A DNA stretch of 64,000 nucleotides from Trileptium ribeirensis (lineage: Eukaryota; Nematoda; Enoplea; Enoplida; Thoracostomopsidae), in contig JASANE010011534.1 in assembly GCA_030248225.1 (NCBI GenBank), forward strand, positions 1-64,000. The letters run 5' to 3'. Made by a program: the position numbers and the translations under genes. Positions 38,901 through 50,900 of this stretch are shown here, piece by piece; positions within the stretch are counted from its first letter, which is position 1, and every line of letters starts with the position of its first letter. A model generated the notes under the pieces. The model had not been told where the DNA came from. It did not search any database and saw nothing but the letters and a program-made list of their open reading frames with translations.

Positions 38901-41900
38901 GTAAAATGCTTTGCAACTATGAGTTATTCATTGAAATAATAAACCTGAAAAACACATTTGTCAAAATTTTCTTGCTTGTTCCAGGTGAACGGTGCTCTTA
39001 GATTTTTATATGAGCCATTAAACATGTTGGAATCTTTAGACATATATAGTAAGCAGGGAATAACGAGAACTGCCCATTGAAATCAGATCCGGGAACTGGT
39101 CTTCGAAACTTATACATAGTAAAATAGATGAAGGACGGAATGAAGGTACTGTGGATTTAAAATATATTAAAAATAAATTTTTTGCATGAAAATTAATGTA
39201 TTGCTATGACATTATTGCCTCTCTGGGACTTTGAAGAGTCTGAGAAAGTTAAAATATTTATTTATCGATGAAGATGACGCTTTTTTGGACTCCCATTAGA
39301 AAAATGAGTCCTGCTGTGTAGGGTTTGCGTAAACTGCGTCAAACTGAATGTTCTTGTAACACATGGAGCATCGGCTAGACAATTTCGCCGCTCTGTCTCC
39401 AATCACCTCCGTTTACTAGACATTTATAAAGTTACTGTACAGCAATGGATACTGACTTTAGAATTTACAAGCGCATTGGTGCTTCAAGCAATTTATACCG
39501 CCCAAGCTTACAGCTAAGTACTTCAATAATCCATATTCTATTATGTATATCAAGTCGGACCGGTCCAAGGATAACATATGCCGCAGATTCATGAAAGGGT
39601 AAAGGGTAATCTGCTACAAGCATCGATCTAGCTTTGTTTTGTTGACAAACTCCCGCCGGGCGAAGGTTTCTTGCTCAAATTGTGTCTTACTTACGTTTCA
39701 CAGGCTAATTGACTGAGTTAGTCTTTTCTTTTGTTTGATTGTGTTAGAACTTCATCATTATATAACGTATAGATTGGACCGCAGTTGAAGCATTATTTAT
39801 TTGACCTTGATAACCAATAGGTTGGGCTAATTTCGTGACTGCTTGCTAGGAGGATCTGTTGTTTGTAGAATTTGAGTCAAAACGGTTTTTAAAGAGACCC
39901 AAAATACACGAAAATGGTAATATGTTCACAACCTTTCGAGGTATATGGGTGTTTTTGGTCTTATTTTGTAGAACAATTAATCATTATTTATGTAACTCGA
40001 AATGGTGTGCTGATATTGTCATTATGTACGCTGCAGGGCTGTGCCAAAAAGTGTTTTCACTAGCCCTTGGATCCCAAAATACATCAAAAAGGTAATATAC
40101 TCGCAACCTCTCGAGCTATATGGGTGTTTTGGGCTCATTTTTCAAGATAATTTATCCTCTATGTAGTTGTACGTCGGTAGCACACTAATTGTGCATATCT
40201 TCGCATTTCGCAACTATGCAAGTAACATGGCTGATGTTCGGTGGTTCATAATGCTCAATATTGCTGTGTACGTTTTTCTAAATTGCGTATTGAACACTTA
40301 GAATTCACCATCTTAGCGATAGGGCTAGCTAGTTGTGATATGTTAAATTTTTTCACTGTACACTTTACTGTAACTACATATTTCCGCAGTCATTCATTTC
40401 ATTTTTCTGATTTCTGTGGAACCATGACAAATTACGGTCATATTTAAGGTGTACTTTGGGTTGTACGAAGTTATTGAAAGCTTTTTAGGCTTTCATTGAA
40501 CGTTTGGTTGGTTACAGTTTTAATTATTGGAATCCTGCCAAACTACTATTTGCAAATCACTAAACATTAAAAAATTGGAATAGCTTCGATTATTATAATT
40601 ATATTGTCGTCCTTGATTCATAATAATCAAATTACTGTTGCAAACACCGCTTACAAACTGTATTCGAATATTCTCGTCATTATACTCTCGGCACATAGAA
40701 GAGTGACTTCAGACAGCGATTACAGGTTTTGTTTAACTTAACTCGATTGCAATGCTACTTAGCCAGCCGCAGTTATCTGTCTCTTAGATGTGCCTCGTCT
40801 TTCAAACACGAAAGTTGTGTTATGATACAAGCATGTCTGCTGCAGCAAATGCAGAAGGCCGATCTTTATATATTACGATTGAGATGTAACATGTACACTA
40901 ACAGATTCGCAATGTATAGGCTTTGGGCTGTTTAATCAGTTATCTTTCACAGGTGTATAATTAAATAGTAAGAGCTTTTGGTACACTGACTGTTCGCTTT
41001 AAGTCGCCTAATTTATACATAACGTATAATCTTGTTTAGCGTTTAGAGGCGATGATCGACGAAATACTTCCGCTCGATGCTCACTCATTGGCACTCGACA
41101 AAGCCCACATATCAATAACTCGCAGGTCTGATCGTTCGAATTGTCTAGCGTCCAAATTCTACTCCCGTCAAGAATTTATTCAGGTATTCCTTTTCTTCAA
41201 TATTTTGCATTTTCCCCATGTCCTGCCCACCAAAAAGCAAGCATCCCTGATGTCAACTCCAAAATACCTTAATATGTGAAACACTATCTGTTGGATCCGT
41301 TGATATATCAAATATTAGTGGTGTGATTATTGTCTAGCGCGGTACAAAATTTTTGTACATCTACGTAGATCTGATTTCGGTGTCTTTTCAAATCGTAATA
41401 TTGACTGAATTTTATTGTGGAAATGACGTGCCTCATCGTGTGAGCTAAAGATTTTACTTTACGCGTCGTTGTGTATGATTTTCTCAACTTATTGTTGCAT
41501 TTAGGAAAGATGCTAGTGTTTCGTGGGTTTTCGACACTACTATAATTTGATAGCAAAAGTGACGAGCATTTATACTCAGACAGCTCTGACCTCATCTTCT
41601 GGGTCAAAATGTTAAATAAACAAGTTTTAATAGTTATTTACCAAATCTGGTCTTACGGGTATCAGTTTTTCGCAGCCCATATCTGGTGACATAGCCATCA
41701 CATCAAAAAACCGAGACAGATTCAGCTCATCGAGACCTAGAACTTTGCTGACCCGGGGGCCACTGTGCGGCTGAATATAGTTCGTGGAGCCTTTTCCGGA
41801 AGTAGCAAATTTTAAATTTTCGGCAATGTTTTTCGTATTTTTACCCGCCTATTAGGTGCCTATTGGGATATCAAGCTTTTGCTGTCTAAATCCCGGCATG

Positions 41901-44900
41901 ATTATATTGTGTGTTTTCCTGGGACTACAAGAGTTTTACGGTCGACAAATCCGATTTCCGTGAGTTTTCAGTTATGTATTTCCTTCAGGGCAGCAAGATT
42001 GGTATATGCAGGTTTTCGGTACGCTGAATTCAATGGTTTGGTTATTTAGAATGCAACACGAACATTTCATGCCTTTTCAGATGTTTTCAATGGGTTTAGG
42101 GCCAATGAACCCGATCGCCAGATATGTAGTGTATCTTAGTATCATTGTTATTTATTGCGTACACGACATGAAAAATGGGTTTTTCGGTGCGCTGAATACG
42201 ATGGTTTGGTTATCCAGAAGCTAGCACGAGTACGTCATGCGTTTTCAGTTGTTTTCGATGGGTTTATGGACGACGACGTTTTAGGGTTTTCAATGAGATC
42301 GGGGTTACAGAGGTTTTAGTGTAGTATATACATCAAACACAAAGCCTGTTACAAGTGATTACACAAAATGAAAACTCGATGAAACCGCGCTCGCTCCGTT
42401 TAGCCCTCCTTTGTGAGTTACTAGTAATACTACAGTGTTGTTAAATGATTTGCTGAGGAAGCTGTCGAACTATTTAGATGTCAGTGTGCGTAAATCTGTA
42501 CCCATATCTAAATGCTTTGGGTTAAAACTTTAATGTTGTTTTTGAGCTCTGGTTACCCGGGTTATTTCTTTTGGATCTTTTTCTGATAGTTTATATGAAC
42601 TTTTCTTAAGCCATTGAGTGTAGAGTCTAAATCTAATGCCGGTTACGTAGACAACCAGTTTTTATATTCAACAAGTTGATTTTCCAAATAGGACCAACTT
42701 ATTAATGGTATTATCAAGAGTGCATAAGGGAACATATGCCACTTCCTTGATGACACGGGCGGTCTTGGCCCTTTCTCCCTCATTTCTGAAGGAGTTGATA
42801 GGCATCATTCACAGCCCACACGTTTTGTGCGCGATAGTTCGGACCCCCTCACCCTAAGGGTGCTACCCTCTGAGGATATTGACCGCCCGCGAGGGCTTTG
42901 TCTATTCTTTCTAAGGGTACTGTCGTACCTCTCTTGGCGCGTCGCACCCGATCACTGCACACCCAGAAATGTTTAGCAAAAATTGGGGTAAAATTGGCAA
43001 AATGAAGAAGATTCGCGGGGCGTCGTCCACTTTTTGAACACACCTTGTAGCACCTCCCCTTCCAAGAGTATTTACTACCACACCCTGCCCCCCCCCCGTC
43101 CCTTAGATGACCGCCCCTGCTACGCACCCCCCTCAGATGACCACCCCTCCGCTACTGCCCTGAGATGGCCACCCCCTGCTTGAGACCTCGGAGCGTCACT
43201 TTGTATGGCGTTGGATTAATGCCTTGCGTTAGTACGCATTACATGGGCACACCATTTTTTATGACAATCACGAGCTGAAGCATTGAAAAATCCGTTTTTA
43301 CAAAATAATATTCGCGTTGTGTCAACTAAAAGTCTGTCAGTTTCTGTGAACGCCAACAGGGCCTTTGTGATGTAGGTTGAATTTACGTACGCTTACATAT
43401 CCCACTTTTGTATGTTTGCGCGCATTCTTCTTAATGGCATTGTGAATCGGACATTTATGTGTACATTCTCCATCGGCGAAATAGTGTGACCATTGATCTG
43501 CGATATTAGTTTGTAAAAAAGTGTCCGTGAACAGCGCCTATAATTTCTTCCTGTACCATATATCGTGACACCGTGTAATAAAGAGATTGTGTTTTGCGTT
43601 TTAGCAGACTTGATAAAAACAACCATGACGTATGTACTTAAAATCTACTCACACATTACGATCATAAATACGAGTGGTCGATTTCAAGGTTGCAAAAATG
43701 GTCAAAATCATTAAGACTACTGAATACTTTTTTCTACCCTGTGTCTCTTTTGAGCTCCGCCTTGAGATACAATAAATTATATTTAAATTAAATACTCTTA
43801 TTTTAGTACCTACTTGCAAGCTGCTTTATACCGGTTTACGCTGGTCCTTCAGAAGACTGCCCGGTTATTGATGGACAAGTAATTTCATGTGTATTTTAAT
43901 TAATCATCTTTTCTTTGCCAAACTTGTTTGTATTCATATATCACATGGAATTATTTTTATTTTCTTGTGCAGGCACGATACAAGTATGCGAGCACATTCC
44001 TTTTTCCTGCGCGATATAAGTATTTTTTGTATGTACGTCTCGTATTTTCGTACTGGCTACCTATCGTGCCTGCTATAGACGACTTGTAGACATTGGGCTC
44101 AAAGTTATGTAGTTGCTCGTCCGGCAACGGCCCATACGTCAAAACGATTAATTCTACACAGGAATCACTGTAATTTACTACATGTAGGAGGTTACGATAT
44201 AAACTTATAGGGTTATTTAACTGTCTAAACATTTTAGTTTCGTTATTTTAAATATGCGTTATGTATGCCGTTAAATTTCTGAGTTAAGAGAATACTGTAT
44301 TGAGTTTTGTCACCAAAAATGGTCAGAATGGTCCAATTTTTAAAACGCGGAAAGTCTAATTTCCTCAAAATTGCGGTCAACGCTTCATAGGGTGTCCGCG
44401 TCCGGGAATATCCGGGAAAATCCTGGAATTTGCTAAAAACCTTGTAAAATCCGGGAATTTTCCAAAAATACCATCAATATCCGGGAAATCTTAAGGCTCA
44501 CCGCAACCAAGCGCGGTGTCTGCCGGCTCCCCGCAACCCGGCCGCATAGGAATACAGTTCAAGCGACTCATCTTAGCCGACCAAGCGCGGTGTCTTCCTG
44601 CTCACCGCAACCCGTCTCCATATAATAGGAATATACATCAGTGATGTATGGAGTTATCTTAGCCGAACAAGCGCGGTGTCTGCCGGCTCACCGCAACCCG
44701 GCCCCATACGAATATAGTTTAAGCGACTCATCTTAGCCGACCAAGCGCGGTGTCTTCCGGCTCACCGCAACCCGTCTCCATATAATAGGAATATACATCA
44801 GTGATGTATGGAGTTATCTTAGCCGAACAAGCGCGGTGTCTGCCGGCTCACCGCAACCCGGCCCCATAGGAATATAGTTTAAGCGACTCATCTTAGCCGA

Positions 44901-47900
44901 CCAAGCGCGGTGTCTTCCGGCTCACCGCCACCCGGCCCCATATAATAGGAATATACATCAGTGATGAAAGGAGTTATGTCCAGCCGTCATTGTCACGAAT
45001 GCGTCCCGAGCTGAGAAGCGTATGCAGATTCTGCTTGAAGTTCTGGTTGAGTGCAATCGTTTGTCTCCTGAGATCGCGGACAAGGGAAAGCAACAATTCG
45101 CCGAAGCAGTGAAATCTTCTGGAACTGTGCGGGCATGTGGGGAGTTGGACAAAAAAAAACTCAACGCTTGGATGAACTATTTTTCGACTTATGGGGTAAC
45201 GAGGAACATTATTATGAACTGTGGTCTGTGACCAAAAGAGTGCTCATTTTATCCCACGGAAATGCTACGGTGGAGGGAGGGTTCTCAGTAAACGAGGACA
45301 TGCTGGTGGAAAATCTGAAGAACGATTCTTTAGTTGGGCTGCGGATAGTTTACGATGGAATCAAAAGCTGTGGTGGGCCGCTTGGTGTTTCTCTGACGCC
45401 AGATCTTCTGAAGTCTGTGCGTTGTGCTCGATCCCGGTACCGTGAAGCATTGGAATGCAACAAAACCGCGCTGCAATCAGCGTCAGTCCAGCGCGTTGAG
45501 CTGAAGCGTCAAGCGGAGAAGCAGCTAAGCGAGCTGCAGACGAAGAAGATGAAATTAGTGGTTGACTCCAAAGCTGGAGAAGAGCGAATCAATCGACAGA
45601 TGGCTGACCTTCAGAAGAGATTGACGTAAACCGCCTGCAATTCGGCTACGGTTCCAGAAATGGGAAAAGGGGTTTGGGCATCCCTTGCCTCCGGAGTCCA
45701 CAAGACGCAAGACTTGAATACAGGGAAGGGAGGTTCGTTTAATTTTTTGTTAGACTTAGGTTTTTCATTTATCGAAGTACATAATTTACGTTTTTGTTAC
45801 AAAGAGTGAAATGAGAAATCCGGGAAAATGGCCAGAAATATCCGGGAAAATCCTGGAAAATGATATAAGAATTAGCGCGGACACCCTGGCTTCAAAAATG
45901 CATCTTTGTCTGAATGTATCACGCATAAATCTACAAGTGAATTGATGGATTTTTGCATTTTTTATTCAGTGCGTATAGAATTAAAATGTGTAGCTAGCTT
46001 TGTGTTTGCAGGCCTTCCTGTATATATTCTCGCAAAACTAACAAGGTAGAGATTTGTGATTGTTGCCATTTCGAATTTAGGAGCATGTTAAGTTATAACT
46101 TTCCTTCAGGCGTCGGATTAAGAAATCTAAGTACATAATAAATTTACTACAACAATACTTTTTGACAGAGGCATTTTCGATAAGTTGCTTAACTTTACCG
46201 CGAAAACCTAAAGTTTGACTGAGCTCCCAGCTTGCTTGGCATGACGATTGTAGGGCTATTTTCGAGTAGAACAATTTGGTATAACTAATTTATCTAGATG
46301 GGTGTAACGTTATTTGAATGGAATGCTGTAGGTGTCTGAATGTTGTGGCAAAATAAAATGTTGATTTAATATTTATTTAATTGCACATAGAGGTTTTAAT
46401 GGATCTAATTTCTCTGGTGTGGATTGTGGTGAATGTTATGTAGTTATTCTATTTGATCATCTACTGAAAATGATCTTAACGTTGTTCTTAATGTATTGCT
46501 GGTGACTTTTTGGAATTTGGAGATTCAACGACACAAAATAGTTTTAAGCACAAACCACCTACGCTTCCACCGATTGCTGTCGGAACGCAAATTAGGGTCA
46601 TTTTAGGCTACGATGTCCTTTTGGTCTGGGGTGTGTAAAAATGGATATTTTGGTCTGTAGCACAGAAACGTGGAGGGAACTGGCAAAATGTTATTTACGC
46701 TAGGAAGCCTCATTACTTAGCTATTTTAAACTTTGAAAATTTTTGGCCTCACCCCCGACATAAGGGGCTAAACATCCACATAGGCCCTAAATTGACAGAA
46801 ACCGTAATGACTAATTTTACGACCCATTTTTTCCGGGTAGTGCCGTGGCGCGGTGTTAGAAATTATGACCTTAATTCTTTTTTGTGCAGAATAAGTCAGG
46901 TCTACACTACGTTTTTAGTTACACAATTTTCAAATCTACTCCAATCAGTGATAGTGGGTGCGGCCGATATGGAATGAACCCACATTTATTCCCCGACCTA
47001 ATTTTTTTGGCCGTTACTTGGTACATAAACGTTGTTCATAGATCATACCTATCCCCTGGATACCTTTTGAAAAATACTTACCCAGGGTCTTCTTGTTGCT
47101 TTCCCCGGCATCAGGGTTAAAAGATCGATTTTATCACATTTGATTACCCCCCACCATTGCTAGTTTTGGGTATGGTGGAGTGAGTACAACTCTATTAATT
47201 TGTGTGTTATGGTTCATTCCCATGAGGAAGAGAATGGAGCAACAACCTGAGCTCTATCTCACGGTCGACCTGTTGGTCTCAGGCTTTTACCCCCTCATAC
47301 CACCACCAAAATTTCGAAAAATCGGCTATGTGACGTTATTTAGATGAAATTTCACGCGTTTAGTTCATAATACACTGTGGCACTGCGTTTCGACCACATA
47401 TTATGACAAAATTATTTTTTGAAAATTTTCGAATTTGCTCCCCTCCTACTACGTTATCAGGCATGCAAACTGGCGACTAGTATGGCGTGCCATCTTGCAC
47501 CCCTCACGGTGAAAATGGTAAGTACAAGATTGCTTTTGAATAACTCAAGTTCGTGCTGCATTATAGGCTCACAAAGATCACAAAGATAGTATTTTGGGGG
47601 CATGCCGGGCACCATTTTACGGTATCTTGCTAGGCAGCAGGGGGTGGTATCTGGGAAGCCATAGCATCAGAACGGTTAAAAATTTTACTATAACGATCTC
47701 AAATTCGGAATCCTTGACGTTTTTGGTCATATGGTGTAAAAATGTAGATAATCGAAGCTAAAAAGTCATTAGTCATTTTTTCTGGGACAAAAGGACATAG
47801 TAGCGTGGAATAACCAATTACTAGCCTAACTTAGTTGTATTTGAGCATTTAGAAAGGCTGTAATGGGTATTTGGTTAATGTTCAATGCGGAGAAAGCAAC

Positions 47901-50900
47901 GGTATCGGCGTACAATGCATGTAATAGGACAAAATTCATACATTGTTGAAAACGACTTTGAAATTTAGAAATTTTAATTAGTTACTCGTGAATGTTTTTA
48001 TGTATCTGCTTGTTTACTTGAGATGAAATGGAAAGGGTTCTGTGAACTCATTTTGAAATGTGCTGAAGTTTAAAACACTGTTCGCTCAATGTATTGTAGG
48101 TATGCTATTAAGGTTGAAACCTTTCAGCCTAATTAGTGACAGTAGTAGCACACATTTGCATCTACATAGACAATGAGTCGCTCTCAAAATGAGATAAATC
48201 CCATATAGCTAGAGCGGTAGCGGAGAAATTACCATTTTCGTTTATTTTTGGTTCCAAGGGTCCATTCATAACCGGTTTTTAGCCAGCCCAGTAGCGTAAC
48301 AGCTCGCAATAGCAACACACCAATTGCAGCTACACAAATGATGAATTGATGTACCAAACGAGACCAAAAGCAAACATCGAGTGGTTATGCAGATATTGCT
48401 ATTTTCGTGTATGTGGGGTTTCACGGGTATATTTCAAAACTCGTTTGGAACCAAATCCTACATCCTAAATGAATCTCGTAGCAAATTTTTATACAGTGTT
48501 ATAGGAACAAATTGAGCCCATTTTGACACAAATACCTACACCGGTTGCTGAGTTGCAGTAAAAAATTTGATTTTAAGACGCCTTTGCGATTTGATCCATG
48601 TCTCGGTGGCCTGGTCTTTCGGAGCGGAACATGTTGGAATCACTCTTGACGCCTAACCTAAGGGTACAAATAAAGATTTCAAGCTACCAAACAATCCACC
48701 CGGCCAGTGTTGAGCTATGTGTATCATCCTAAAACCCGATAACGGACACTGTCAAATTTCATAACCGTCACGGCTAGTAAAAATTTTTGCCTTCGTCCGT
48801 TTCACTCACTACACTCAGAATTCTAACTACACTACAGTCTTAATAGTTTCTCAAAATTAGAGATAGCTGGTTTATATTGTTTAGCACATCATGATTCGTA
48901 ATTAACAATACCTAAGTATTTGAGCGTGCTTTTTCGTCCACTCCAACCAACCATAAAAATCCAATGGAAGAAGATGAACAGATATTCGAGAATTAAGAAT
49001 TAGTGTGTTGTGCACTCAATGAGATTTATCTTTGATTTTATCGTTTAAATGTATGCAGCATTCTGCAGCATGCCAAGACAGTATTCCAATTTTTAGGAAT
49101 ACGAGGATGGCGGTATGACAAACAATTTACCGAAATTTGACGACATTGAAACGATTACTGTGTCGCCATTTAGTGGTGAAGCTGATATTTCGCCTGCAGA
49201 TACAAACATCTTCGATTGGACCATGACACTGTTCAATCAGTCGTTTTCAGTTAGTTGACATCGATTTTGTTTTGTTACAAGCGTTTCACTATGTTTCTAA
49301 TAAAAATTTTTTAGTATCTAATAAAATTTTTTATAACAACTAAATTAAATAAAAAAATTTAGATACTATTATTATTAAGTAATATTAAGTTTAGGAATTT
49401 TAAAAGCAATTAGTATTAGTGTTTAAGGCCCCTAAGGTTAGCACGCCGCTTCGCTGTTTTCTGAGGAAACAATAATAATTACTAAATAATAACTTTGCAG
49501 GTACTGTTTTTGCTTTCATGCTACGGCTCTCGTCATAATTATTTACCGCTGTTCACCCATTGTTCGATTGTTGCTCGCGGGAAAATGAAATTTTGGAGAT
49601 TTTGTTTTGTTCCCTGGTTAGCACGCCGCTTCGCTGTTTTCTGAGGAAACAATAATAATTACTAAATAATAACTTTGCAGGTACTGTTTTTGCTTTCATG
49701 CTACGGCTCTCGTCATAATTATTTACCGCTGTTCACCCATTGTTTGTTTGTTGCTCGCGGGAAAATGAAATTTTGGAGATTTTGTTTTGTTCCCTGGTTT
49801 CTCGCTAGTTTGTAACGCGAGTGTCAATTGTGGCGAGTACTAAACTGTAGGTCCTTAACTGCGACCGCTAAATTTTAACGTTTTCCAAGAACCAAGTGCT
49901 TGAAAATCCATTTGATACTGTGTTTGAGCTACGATACTAATGAGTATATTATGTTTAGAACAAAAGTGCTAACTTCTCGTGGTAATTTTCTGTTCGTTTG
50001 TACTGTCAAGCTAAATGGTCCGTGCTCTACGAAGATGTTACAGATAGTCCACTGGGAAAGTTCTGACGTTAACGGTATGGAACTTATACTCTGTGGCAAC
50101 AAAATTAGGCATATTGTAATCCAAACAATGTTATTTCGCCATCGTTTACATTGATGGAAGGTCATATTATAATATATTGCATGTATTATATTTTTGCTGA
50201 ACGTTTTGGGAGTGTGATCAGAACTGATACTCCCGCGATCAGATCCAGGAGAACTGGATTTTTCAAGGTGGTATGAGTGCATTAACAGGTTCCTCTGGGG
50301 CCATCATAATGTTCCATAGTCAGCGTTTTTAATGAAACACTCTAAAATAGTTATAATAATATATTGTTTTAAAAACGCTAAAAAGACGTATCCATTGCTG
50401 TTAAAAGCAGTTTTTTGGATTATATCTGCGGGATTTAATAGAATTTATTTAGCTTTGGAACAGGGCTTCAAAAATATTTCCTATTTTTTGTGTCAGCTGA
50501 GGTTTTACCACCTGGTGGGACAAAAATAACTGTCATGGGGTATTGAACCAAAAATTTTATTCTCCTTTGGCTCTCAAATACCAATTTAAAGTGCCTTAGT
50601 ACCAGCCTGGATCAGCCCAGCTGGCGGAGTTCCCTGAAATAGCTCACATTTGCGACAAATATAACATTTTCGTCCGTTTATTGGTCGCATAACTGATACT
50701 GACGCTGACTGATAGTTTTTGCAATTTTTTTGTTGGACGCGCAAAAATGCGGCTGTAATTGTGAACCTAGCTTTGCGTTGGTACTGGGCTGACATTAATT
50801 TGTCACTTAGATTTTCACAAAGCCAATACGAATTGGCGACTTTTTGATTTCGGCGATTTAAGCTCCACTAGAATTTTAGATTATATGTAACTTTCTAGAC

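Larger units (their letters stand above)
44389..45887. mobile_element. hAT-like DNA transposon with 12-bp perfect terminal inverted repeats
   Basis: Left end AGGGTGTCCGCG (44389-44400) is the exact reverse complement of the right end CGCGGACACCCT (45876-45887). Subterminal 'tccgggaaaatcctgg' appears at both ends. The flanks share GCTTCA (CGCTTCAT on the left, GGCTTCAA on the right), consistent with a decayed 8-bp target duplication typical of hAT elements. The element holds a dimeric minisatellite and a 3' transposase-like remnant and lies in intron 5 of the PNPLA4-like gene. Confidence 0.8.
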
